A stretch of DNA of 11,774 nt, from positions 1 through 11,774 of the forward strand of contig JAJYMP010000354.1 in the NCBI GenBank assembly GCA_021786915.1, read 5' to 3'. Shown one piece after another: positions 6,122 through 11,774 of the stretch (its first letter is position 1; the number at the start of each line of letters is the position of its first letter). The DNA comes from Chloroflexota bacterium. GTDB lineage: Bacteria; Chloroflexota; Limnocylindria; Limnocylindrales; CSP1-4. The notes beneath the pieces are model-generated. The model was not told the origin of the DNA, did no database searches, and was given only the letters and a program-made list of their open reading frames with translations. Position numbers and translations under genes: made by a program.

Positions 6122-7231
6122 TCAGGCGCCCCCCTCGCTCCTGACCGGGACGAGGTGCAGCTCCAGGCCCGGCTCGGCCGCGGCCAGCCTCTCCAGCAGC
6201 GAGCGGCCCCGCAGCCGGTCTCCGAGCGACGAGGCACGCGCCGGCAGGACGACGTGCGAGGCCCGCAAGCGCCGCGACGCCGCCAGGAGCGCAGCGCCCG
6301 CGTCGGGTGCCTCCACGCGCAGGACCTCCGCGCCCAGGTCACGGGCCAGCTCGAGGTCGTCGGCCGCCGAGGCCGGGCTGCCGCCGGCCCCTGCCCGCCC
6401 CGCACCGGCCTCGGTCACCACCGCCACCAGGTGAAGGCCCAGGACAGCGGCCAGCGCGGCCGCTCGGCGGATGGCATCGCGCCCGCCCGGCCCGCCGTCG
6501 ACCGGCACGGCCACCGCACCGGCCGGCATCCTCGCCTCGGAGCCGTCGCTCGCGCCGATCTCCCGCTCCACGCGCCGCGTGAGGCTGCGGAGGGCGAGCT
6601 CGCGCAGCGCCTCGAGGTTCGCGACGGTGTAGACGCCCTCGAGCAGCCGTGCGGCGCGCTCGGGCTCCACCACCTGGCCGTCGGCGATGCGCCGCCGGAG
6701 CGTTGACGGGCTCACGTCGACCAGTTCCACGTCGTCGGCGCCGTCGAGCACGGCGTCCGGCAGCCGCTCGTGGACGGCGACGCCCGTGATCGTCGCGGCG
6801 GCGTCCGCGAGCGAGGCGAGGTGCCCCAGGTCCAGCGTCGCCACGACATCGATCCCCGCGTCGCGGATCGCCTCGACCGCCGCCCACCGAGTGGCGGGGC
6901 GCAGGCCGGGCGCGTGCTGACGCCAGAGCTCGTCCACCAGCACCACGTCCGGCAGGCGCGCCAGGATCGCCGCGACATCGAGGCCCTCCACGGTCACCCC
7001 CCGGTACGCCACCGACGCGCCCGCCACGCACTCGAACCCCTCGGCCAGGGACGCGATCCTCGGGCTCGGGGCGCCGGCCAGCACGCCCAGGACGACATCC
7101 GTGCCGGACGCCCGCAGCCGCGCTCCCTCCTCGAGCATCCGGCTGGTCGCGCCGGCGCCCTCGCACATGCCCGCGTAGACGTGCAGGCGGCCCCGCGGCC
7201 TCGAGCTGGACACCGCTGGTGCCGTGTTCAC
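6122..7231 (-). CDS. Stand-alone KdpD N-terminal domain fused to a universal stress protein domain, Walker A degenerate
   Basis: 369-residue cytosolic protein holding the part of KdpD absent from the kinase at 3559-5130. Residues 14-225 are the KdpD domain (Pfam PF02702): GRLHVYAGMCEGAGATSRML, VLVDELWRQHAPGLRP, AGIDVVATLDLGHLASL, ITGVAVHERLPDAVLDGADD, ELVDVSPSTLRRRIADGQVV and NLEALRELALR all align to standard KdpD. The Walker A segment normally reads GxxxGxGKT; here it is GMCEGAGAT, so the nucleotide-binding Lys is Ala28, while the Walker B VLVDE is kept. Residues about 239-365 look like a Usp domain (VAVPVDGGPGGRDAIRRAA, then ASHVVLPARASSLGDRLRGRS). No membrane helix or kinase domain. Start GTG 7231 lies in GTGA, overlapping the REC gene stop. 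Last gene of the KimA-like operon. A role as trans-acting sensor or regulator is inferred. Confidence 0.88.
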   Translation of the reverse strand: MNTAPAVSSSRPRGRLHVYAGMCEGAGATSRMLEEGARLRASGTDVVLGVLAGAPSPRIASLAEGFECVAGASVAYRGVTVEGLDVAAILARLPDVVLVDELWRQHAPGLRPATRWAAVEAIRDAGIDVVATLDLGHLASLADAAATITGVAVHERLPDAVLDGADDVELVDVSPSTLRRRIADGQVVEPERAARLLEGVYTVANLEALRELALRSLTRRVEREIGASDGSEARMPAGAVAVPVDGGPGGRDAIRRAAALAAVLGLHLVAVVTEAGAGRAGAGGSPASAADDLELARDLGAEVLRVEAPDAGAALLAASRRLRASHVVLPARASSLGDRLRGRSLLERLAAAEPGLELHLVPVRSEGGA

Positions 7232-7632
7232 GCGCCGGGCCCCGCCGATCCCTCGAGGAACCGATGCGCGGTGGCGAGGAAGGTGGTCAGGGCGAACGGC
7301 TTGGGCAGGTAGCCGACCACGTCGTACTGCCGGAGCCGTCCCGGGTCAACGGTCAGCGCCGTGAGCAGGACGACCGGCGGGCGCCCCGGCGTCGGGGCCA
7401 GCTCATCGCGCAGCAGGTCCCAGCCGCTCCGGCCGGGCAGGTTGAGGTCCAGGAACACGAGCCCTGGTCGCAGGCCGGCGGCCAGGCGCTCCGCCGCGTC
7501 CTCGGCTGAGCCCACGTCCACCGTCGCGACGCCGCGGCGACGGAGCGCGTCGGCCAGCGCCCCGCGCAGGACGTCCTCGTCCTCGATCAGCAGGACGGGC
7601 CCCGGGACCTCCGCGCCTGGCTCTTCAGCCAT
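7228..7632 (-). CDS. Stand-alone response-regulator receiver (REC) domain protein
   Basis: 134-residue single-domain receiver with no output domain. The acidic pair is in LLIEDED (Glu17-Asp18), the phosphoacceptor is Asp62 in VFLDLNLPGRSGWDLL, the switch residue Thr91 is in VVLLTALT and the conserved Lys111 is in YLPKPFA, so it should be phosphorylatable. Such proteins act as phosphate shuttles or sinks, or bind a partner directly. It overlaps the upstream small gene by 8 nt (ATGGCTGA) and the downstream KdpD-domain gene by 4 nt (GTGA), which implies coupled translation and one functional unit. The phosphodonor may be the KdpD-like kinase at 3559-5130 or a kinase elsewhere; the window does not decide. 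Confidence 0.9.
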   Translation of the reverse strand: MAEEPGAEVPGPVLLIEDEDVLRGALADALRRRGVATVDVGSAEDAAERLAAGLRPGLVFLDLNLPGRSGWDLLRDELAPTPGRPPVVLLTALTVDPGRLRQYDVVGYLPKPFALTTFLATAHRFLEGSAGPGA

Positions 7633-7876
7633 CGCGGGTCCCGTCCTCGACCACCAGCGCGCAGACCTCGTCCCCGGGCGTCCAGTCGGCGGTCACGCGA
7701 AGGCGGTGGAGGCCCGCCCGCGCCCGCGCGGCCCCGAGGATGCTGGCCCCCAGCCGGAGGTTGGCCACCGTCACCCGGACCGCCCCCCCGGCGCGGACCA
7801 GCGCGATCGCGCCGTCGACCAGGCGCAGCTCCCGGTCGATCTCGTCACGGACGGCGGTCTCGGTCAGGCTGTCCAT
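7625..7876 (-). CDS. Conserved-position small protein of unknown function (83 residues)
   Basis: Begins MDSLTETAVRDEIDRELRLV and ends at TGA 7627-7625, overlapping the REC start by 8 nt and lying about 12 nt after the KimA-like stop, so the operon is unbroken. ATG 7876 is preferred; a GTG directly before it at 7879 is possible, and GGGG about 9 nt upstream of the ATG could be the ribosome-binding site. The sequence shows an acidic N-terminal helix, then VRVTVANLRLGASILGAARA, then a strand-rich end (RLRVTADWTPGDEVCALVVED). Alternating hydrophobics suggest a small alpha/beta domain. There is no signal peptide, membrane helix or Cys cluster. I do not recognise a family. Position suggests a partner of the transporter or of the receiver. 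Confidence 0.75.
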   Translation of the reverse strand: MDSLTETAVRDEIDRELRLVDGAIALVRAGGAVRVTVANLRLGASILGAARARAGLHRLRVTADWTPGDEVCALVVEDGTRDG

Positions 7877-7888
7877 CACCCTGCGCCC

Positions 7889-9898
7889 CTATCGCGGCCG
7901 CCGGAACGGCACGTCGGCGACGATGATCCCGGGGTGCCCGGTGAGCGCATCGCGCAGCCGGTAGGAGTTCTGGTTGTAGAGGAAGCGCTCCCACCAGTGC
8001 TTGATGATCCGCTCCGGGATCAGGACGATCGTCACGACTGACGGGTCCTTCTCGGCGGTGAACTCGAGGTACCGGATGAGCGGCCGCACGAACTCCCGGT
8101 ACGGCGATTCGACGATCACGAGGTCCACGCCGCGGACCTGCTCCTCGAAGCGCGCCCGGAACGCCTCGGCCTCGTGGAGGTCGTCGGTCACGTGGACGGC
8201 GACCACGCTCTTGGACATGGTCAGCCCCAGCTTGATCGCCTGGATGGCGTCGCGGCGCATGTCCTGCATCGGCACGATGACGCGCTGGCCGCGGCTGGGC
8301 GGCCCGATGACGGACTCGGGCCGGACGTGCAGCTCGATCTGCGCGCTGCGGTACTCGCGGCCGATGAGCAGCATGCCGACGACCATGACGGGCACGATGA
8401 TCAGCACGATCCAGGCGCCGAGGGCGAACTTGGCGATCGCGAAGATCACCACGACGACGGCCGTGACCGCCGCGCCGACGCCGTTGATGGTGGCGCTCTT
8501 GCGCCAGCCAGGACCCCGCTCAGTCCACCAGTGGCGGACCATGCCCGACTGCGACAGGGTGAACGAGGTGAACACGCCGATCGCGTACAGCGGGATCAGT
8601 CGGTTGACATCGCCGCCAAACGCGACCACCAGCCCGATCGACACGATGGCGAGCGCAACGATCCCGGAGCTGAACGCGAGCCGCTCGCCGCGGAACGCGA
8701 ACTGGCGCGGGAAGAACCCGTCCTTGGCGAGGATCGAGGCGAGCCGCGGGAAGTCCGCGAAGCTGGTCTGGGCGGCCAGGATCAGGATCCCCATCGTCGA
8801 GAACATGAGGATGTAGTAGAGCGGTGTCCGACCGTTGTAGACCGCCGCGCCGATCTGGCTCAGGATCGAATCACCGGTGGCGCTCGGGACGGCCCCAGTG
8901 ACGCCGACGAGCCAGCTCATGCCGAGGAACATCGACCCCAGCAGCGCCGACATGATGACCATGGTCATCTGAGCGTTCTTCCACTCCGGTGGCTTGAATG
9001 CGGGCACACCGTTGGCGACGGCCTCGGTGCCGGTCATCGCCGAGCACCCGTCGGCGAAGGCGCGCATGACCAGCAGAAGGCTCATCCCCTCGAGCGGGGC
9101 CGGGTAGGGCGTGGTCGGGGGAGCCACCGGCGCGTTGCCGAGGGCGGTGCGCACGATTCCGAGGCCGATCATGAGGACCATGCTGCCGAGGAAGATGTAG
9201 GTGGGCGCGGCGAACAGCGACCCGCTCTCCTTGAGGCCGCGGAGATTCACCGTCATCACCAGGAGGATGCAGACGACGATGAGCGGGACCTCGAGCTTGA
9301 GTTCGTCGAGGATCGGCACGGCGGCCGCGAGGTTGTACACCCCGGAGGAGACGCTCACCGCGACGGTCAGCACGTAGTCCACCAGGAGCGAGGCGGCGGC
9401 GATGAGTCCGGGCAGCACGCCGAGGTTCGCATGGGCGACGATGTAGCTGCCGCCGCCGTTCGGGTAGGCGCGGATGGTCTGGCGGTAGCTGAACGTGACG
9501 AGGATCAGCAGCGCCACGATCAGGATCGAGATGGGCATCAACAGCCCGTAGGCGACCGTGCCAGCAGCCGCGAGCGTGAACATGCTCGCTTCGCTCGCGT
9601 AGGCGACCGAGCTCATCACGTCCGACGAGAACATCGGCAGGGCCTTCCAAATCGGCAGGCGCTGCTCAAGCTCCTCGTGCGTGGAGAGGACGCGGCCGAA
9701 GAGGACGCGTCGCGCGCCGAAGCCCAGGCGGCCAGCGCGCGAGTCAGGCTCGATGGCGGCGGCCTTGGCCACGATCGTGCCCTGCTCGCCGTAGCGGAAG
9801 AAGCGCGCCTCGGGCCGGTTGACGTACACCCGGCGGTCGCCAGGCTTCCGCCCGGCGCGCGGGATCCGGCTCGGGACGGCCGGCGGGGGATCAGCCAC
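7889..9898 (-). CDS. kimA: KimA-family (APC superfamily) potassium transporter with N-terminal extension
   Basis: 669-residue membrane transporter, probably proton-coupled K+ uptake. The core starts RVLFGRVLSTHEELEQ, then KALPMFSSDVMSSVAYASEA. With an offset of 57 residues, Asp93, Tyr100, Asp174 and Thr178 coincide with Asp36, Tyr43, Asp117 and Thr121 reported around the K+ sites of Bacillus subtilis KimA. DGCSAMTGTEAVANGVPAFK is the family's TM6-loop signature. About 12 hydrophobic helices run to residue 500, followed by a cytosolic alpha/beta domain (QRVIVPMQDMRRDAIQAIKL) ending KHWWERFLYNQNSYRLRDAL, as in KimA, whose activity c-di-AMP inhibits. About 57 extra N-terminal residues (RVYVNRPEARFFRY, GTIVAKAAAIEP) precede the core. 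GTG 9898 is the longest start, but a strong inverted repeat lies 2 nt upstream; an in-frame GTG at Val24 is an alternative. First gene of the four-gene operon. Confidence 0.88.
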   Translation of the reverse strand: MADPPPAVPSRIPRAGRKPGDRRVYVNRPEARFFRYGEQGTIVAKAAAIEPDSRAGRLGFGARRVLFGRVLSTHEELEQRLPIWKALPMFSSDVMSSVAYASEASMFTLAAAGTVAYGLLMPISILIVALLILVTFSYRQTIRAYPNGGGSYIVAHANLGVLPGLIAAASLLVDYVLTVAVSVSSGVYNLAAAVPILDELKLEVPLIVVCILLVMTVNLRGLKESGSLFAAPTYIFLGSMVLMIGLGIVRTALGNAPVAPPTTPYPAPLEGMSLLLVMRAFADGCSAMTGTEAVANGVPAFKPPEWKNAQMTMVIMSALLGSMFLGMSWLVGVTGAVPSATGDSILSQIGAAVYNGRTPLYYILMFSTMGILILAAQTSFADFPRLASILAKDGFFPRQFAFRGERLAFSSGIVALAIVSIGLVVAFGGDVNRLIPLYAIGVFTSFTLSQSGMVRHWWTERGPGWRKSATINGVGAAVTAVVVVIFAIAKFALGAWIVLIIVPVMVVGMLLIGREYRSAQIELHVRPESVIGPPSRGQRVIVPMQDMRRDAIQAIKLGLTMSKSVVAVHVTDDLHEAEAFRARFEEQVRGVDLVIVESPYREFVRPLIRYLEFTAEKDPSVVTIVLIPERIIKHWWERFLYNQNSYRLRDALTGHPGIIVADVPFRRPR

Positions 9899-9900
9899 GG

Positions 9901-9938
9901 CGGACCCCGGTCGCTGAGGTGCGAGCGACCGGGGTCCG
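9901..9938 (-). promoter_or_regulatory. Perfect 15-bp inverted repeat abutting the transporter start
   Basis: 9901-9915 (CGGACCCCGGTCGCT) and 9924-9938 (AGCGACCGGGGTCCG) are exact reverse complements with an 8-nt spacer. In the transporter mRNA the hairpin would end 2 nt before GTG 9898 and would sequester any ribosome-binding site. It could be an operator, a translational control hairpin, or a sign that the true start is the internal GTG. No T-run follows on either strand, so a terminator is less likely. Confidence 0.7.
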
Positions 9939-10220
9939 GCCGGGCTGGGGGACGTTCGGCTGGGGGCTTGGGCGGTTCAACGTTGGGCTCCGGGGCGCGG
10001 CTGGGATGTGACGGTTCGCGCGGGCGGAGGGGAGGCTCCGTGCCCGCACCCTCACGATACACAGGGCCCCACGCGTGAACCCTCGGTCAGGCCGTCGCGG
10101 CGCTCAACAAGGCCTCAACAGGGGGGCATCAGTGCGCGTCGGCACCTGGCCGCAACGGCCCGCTGATCGCTCCCCGCGATCGGCGCCCGTCGAGGAGCCC
10201 GGCCCGGAGCCGCTCCGCAG

Positions 10221-10244
10221 CCACGACGCCACGACGCCACGACA
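10221..10244. repeat. 8-bp microrepeat, three copies
   Basis: CCACGACG, CCACGACG, CCACGACA in direct succession. Short, probably slippage; it lies 26 nt from the larger tandem repeat. Confidence 0.7.
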
Positions 10245-10270
10245 TGATCTGCACCAGCGGTCACGAGCCG

Positions 10271-10394
10271 CCGAGGCGCCGGTCCCGAGCGACATCGCCA
10301 CGAAGTGATCGCCGCCGGCGATCGGGACAGGTCCGAGGAGCCGGTCCAGATCCACATCGCCACGAAGTGATCGCCGCCGGCGATGAGGGCCTGC
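10271..10394. repeat. 62-bp imperfect tandem duplication with embedded hairpins
   Basis: Copies at 10271-10332 and 10333-10394. Four scattered mismatches occur in the first 21 nt, then 31 nt are identical (10292-10322 and 10354-10384), and the last 10 nt diverge. The identical core contains CACGAAGTG, and GATCGCC-GCC-GGCGATC, a 7-bp hairpin whose outer bases vary in copy 2. The core also carries ATCGCC twice before a single GGCGAT, so two alternative pairings compete. Conservation confined to the core suggests a site under selection, such as a protein-binding site, rather than a very recent duplication. Confidence 0.85.
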
Positions 10395-10438
10395 CGTGCA
10401 GGTCGTTCGCGGGCGCGGACGCACCGCGGCGCTGCCCG

Positions 10439-10873
10439 CTACGCGTCGGGCGTGATCACCACGAGCGGGATCGGCCGGCTGGTCTCGCGCTGGTGGGCGA
10501 CGTAGCGATCACGGTTGTTCGCGTTGACCAGGCGCCAGAGATCCGGGTAGGCGGGGTCCCGGGCGGTGACCTCGTGCGCCATGGCCGCGACCCGCCGCCG
10601 GCCCACCATCACCTCCACCCGAGGCCGAGCGCGGATGTTGAGCAGCCACGCCGGGTCCCGGTCGCCGCCGTAGTTGGACGCAACGACCACAAGATCGTCG
10701 CCCCGGCGTGCGTAGACCAGCACCGTGCTCCGACGCTCGCCGGTCCGTCGGCCGGCGGTGGTGAGCACCAGGGCGGGGTTGCCGCTCAGGCCGTCGCCGA
10801 GGCGGCCCCCCGTCCGCTGGTAGACGCCCAGGTGAAAGCGCGAGAACCAGCGCTGGAACCGCACGGTGTCCAT
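10439..10873 (-). CDS. Ddn-like F420H2-dependent nitroreductase-family oxidoreductase
   Basis: 144-residue flavin/deazaflavin-binding split-barrel protein of the DDN family (Pfam PF04075; M. tuberculosis Ddn is 151 residues). These enzymes use F420H2 to reduce quinones, nitro compounds or other acceptors, often at the membrane face. Signatures are FHLGVYQRTGGRLGDGL, LVLTTAGRRTGERRSTVLVY, VVVASNYGGDRDPAWLLNIR, then RPRVEVMVGRRR, the usual order of the beta-barrel. No signal peptide. ATG 10873 is chosen because the family's first amphipathic helix (VRFQRWFSRFHLG) begins right there; the open frame further upstream is the shadow of the transaldolase. It begins 17 nt after the transaldolase stop, so the two are probably cotranscribed. 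Family call is secure; the acceptor is unknown. Confidence 0.9.
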   Translation of the reverse strand: MDTVRFQRWFSRFHLGVYQRTGGRLGDGLSGNPALVLTTAGRRTGERRSTVLVYARRGDDLVVVASNYGGDRDPAWLLNIRARPRVEVMVGRRRVAAMAHEVTARDPAYPDLWRLVNANNRDRYVAHQRETSRPIPLVVITPDA

Positions 10874-10890
10874 CGGGCCGCGAGCGGCAG

Positions 10891-11774
10891 TCAGGCGACG
10901 ACGGCGGCCTTCGCCTCGATCCGGGCGATCAGCGAGTTCCACGAGCCGACGAACGACTCCGCGCCCTTGACCTGGAGCTCGTGGCCCAGCGCGTCGATGT
11001 CGATCCCCGCGGCGGTGTACCGCGCCAGCGCGGCGTTGGCGCCCGCGGCGTCGGCCGACAGCACGCCCGGCACGGCGCCGTGGTCGGCGAAGGCGTGGAG
11101 CGTGTCCTCGGGCATGGTGTTCACCGTGTACGGCGCGGCCAGCCCCGAGATGTACAGCACGTCCGACGCCGCCGGGTCCTTGGTGCCCGTGCTCGCGAAC
11201 AGCAGGCGCTGCGGGCGTGCACCCTCGTTGAGCAGGAAGCCCCAGCGGTCGCTCCCGAAGTACGCGCGGTAGTCGGCGTACGCCTTGGCGCCGATCGCGA
11301 GCCCTAGGCCGTTCTTGAGCTCGGCCGGGACCTTGGCGGCGATCGCCGTGTCCCAGCGCGACACGAAGAACGACGCGACCGAGGGCACGTACGGCGGCAG
11401 GCCGGCGGCGACCCGTCGCTCCACGCCGCGCGTGTAGGCGTCCATGCAGGCGGCGTACTGGGCCGGGCTGAACAGCAGCGTCACATTGACCGGGACGCCC
11501 GCCGCGATCGAGTCCTCGATCGCCGGCAGGCCCTCGGGGGTGCCCGGGATCTTGATGAACAGGTTCGGGCGCGCGCCGGCGGCGTGGAGACGTGCGGCCT
11601 CGGCGGCGGTGGCAGCCGCGTCGTAGGCCAGCAGCGGCGAGACCTCGAGCGAGACGAACCCGTCGACACCGCACGTCCGGTCGTGGACCGGGCGGAAGAG
11701 GTCGGCCGCGCGCACGAGGTCGTCGAGCGCGAGCTCGAAGAAGGTCGCCTCGGCCGAGAGGCCGCGCCGCGACG
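10891..11774 (-). CDS. tal: Transaldolase, N-terminus outside window
   Basis: Pentose-phosphate-pathway transaldolase, moving a dihydroxyacetone unit between sugar phosphates through a Schiff base. The frame is open to the right edge (about 294 codons visible of a usual 360-370), ending at TGA 10893-10891. Visible landmarks are ATFFELALDDLVRAADLF, GFVSLEVSPLLAYD, the active-site Lys in NLFIKIPGTPEGLPAIEDSI, NVTLLFSPAQYAACMDAY, VPSVASFFVSRWDTAI, LLFASTGTKDPAASDVLYI, APYTVNTMPEDTLHAF and the C-terminal WNSLIARIEAKAA. This is the long actinobacterial/cyanobacterial-type Tal. It lies upstream of the F420-linked gene in the same direction. Only the first part of the protein, before SRRGLSAEA, is missing. 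Confidence 0.95.
   Translation of the reverse strand, partial: SRRGLSAEATFFELALDDLVRAADLFRPVHDRTCGVDGFVSLEVSPLLAYDAAATAAEAARLHAAGARPNLFIKIPGTPEGLPAIEDSIAAGVPVNVTLLFSPAQYAACMDAYTRGVERRVAAGLPPYVPSVASFFVSRWDTAIAAKVPAELKNGLGLAIGAKAYADYRAYFGSDRWGFLLNEGARPQRLLFASTGTKDPAASDVLYISGLAAPYTVNTMPEDTLHAFADHGAVPGVLSADAAGANAALARYTAAGIDIDALGHELQVKGAESFVGSWNSLIARIEAKAAVVA

Larger units (their letters stand above)
9899..10438. other. Noncoding gap of about 540 bp upstream of the KimA-like operon
   Basis: No convincing gene on either strand. It contains the 15-bp inverted repeat (9901-9938), a plus-strand G-run cluster (9942-9972), a possible minus-strand -10 hexamer TATCGT (plus 10054-10059) without a good -35, an 8-bp microrepeat (10221-10244) and a 62-bp tandem duplication (10271-10394). 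As the only long gap before the transporter operon, it should hold that operon's promoter and control sites. Confidence 0.6.

Noticed and set aside
6085..6129. 8-bp inverted repeat (GCGCCTGA/TCAGGCGC) at the end of the KdpD-Usp gene
   Set aside because: Loop of 29 nt, overlaps the stop codon and lacks a T-tract; too weak to call a terminator.
8174..10078. 634-codon open frame on the plus strand antisense to the transporter
   Set aside because: Reads as Asp/His/Arg-rich low-complexity sequence; it is the shadow of the well-conserved minus-strand transporter.
10221..10394. CRISPR array
   Set aside because: Only two 62-bp tandem copies without unique spacers, plus a microsatellite; no cas genes.
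9899..10438. c-di-AMP (ydaO-type) riboswitch in the leader of the KimA-like gene
   Set aside because: Such a riboswitch often precedes KimA genes, so I looked on the minus strand, but the conserved core segments were not found. A covariance-model search would settle it.
1..11774. kdpFABC, transposases, integrase, tRNA or rRNA genes
   Set aside because: Looked for and not seen; every confident gene is accounted for by other families.

Overview
High-GC bacterial DNA with strongly GC-biased third codon positions, GTG/TTG starts, an F420-type flavin-fold oxidoreductase and probable leaderless promoters. This fits an actinobacterium or a high-GC Chloroflexota lineage. The sequence alone does not settle which, and there is no rRNA, tRNA or other taxonomic marker here.

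Left part (1-3558): the 3' end of a class III aminotransferase, a strong hairpin, a homocysteine S-methyltransferase domain protein with a well-formed promoter that predicts a leaderless mRNA, and a type II haloacid-dehalogenase-like HAD hydrolase. Two gaps of about 600-680 bp hold decayed coding sequence. The first (1561-2177) has a 19-bp tandem repeat at the methyltransferase stop and weak minus-strand ORF remnants. The second (2880-3558) has a frameshifted minus-strand remnant of a chromate-transporter (ChrA) C-terminus followed by an unassigned C-terminal fragment.

Centre (3559-9898): the most interesting block, apparently a potassium module in which KdpD has been taken apart. On the plus strand are a short KdpD-like kinase (DUF4118 membrane domain, linker, HisKA, HATPase; no N-terminal KdpD or Usp domain) and a KdpE-like response regulator that overlaps it by 4 nt and starts at TTG. 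Facing them on the minus strand is a tightly packed four-gene operon: a KimA-family potassium transporter, an unknown 83-residue protein, a stand-alone REC domain, and a separate protein made of the missing KdpD N-terminal domain plus a Usp domain, with the Walker A lysine replaced by alanine. No kdpFABC is present. My inference is that a split Kdp-type sensor controls, or physically gates, a KimA-type transporter.

Right part (9899-11774): a gap of about 540 bp holds a perfect 15-bp inverted repeat next to the transporter start and a 62-bp tandem duplication with embedded hairpins. Beyond it lie a Ddn-like F420-dependent oxidoreductase and the C-terminal part of a transaldolase, both minus-strand and probably cotranscribed.
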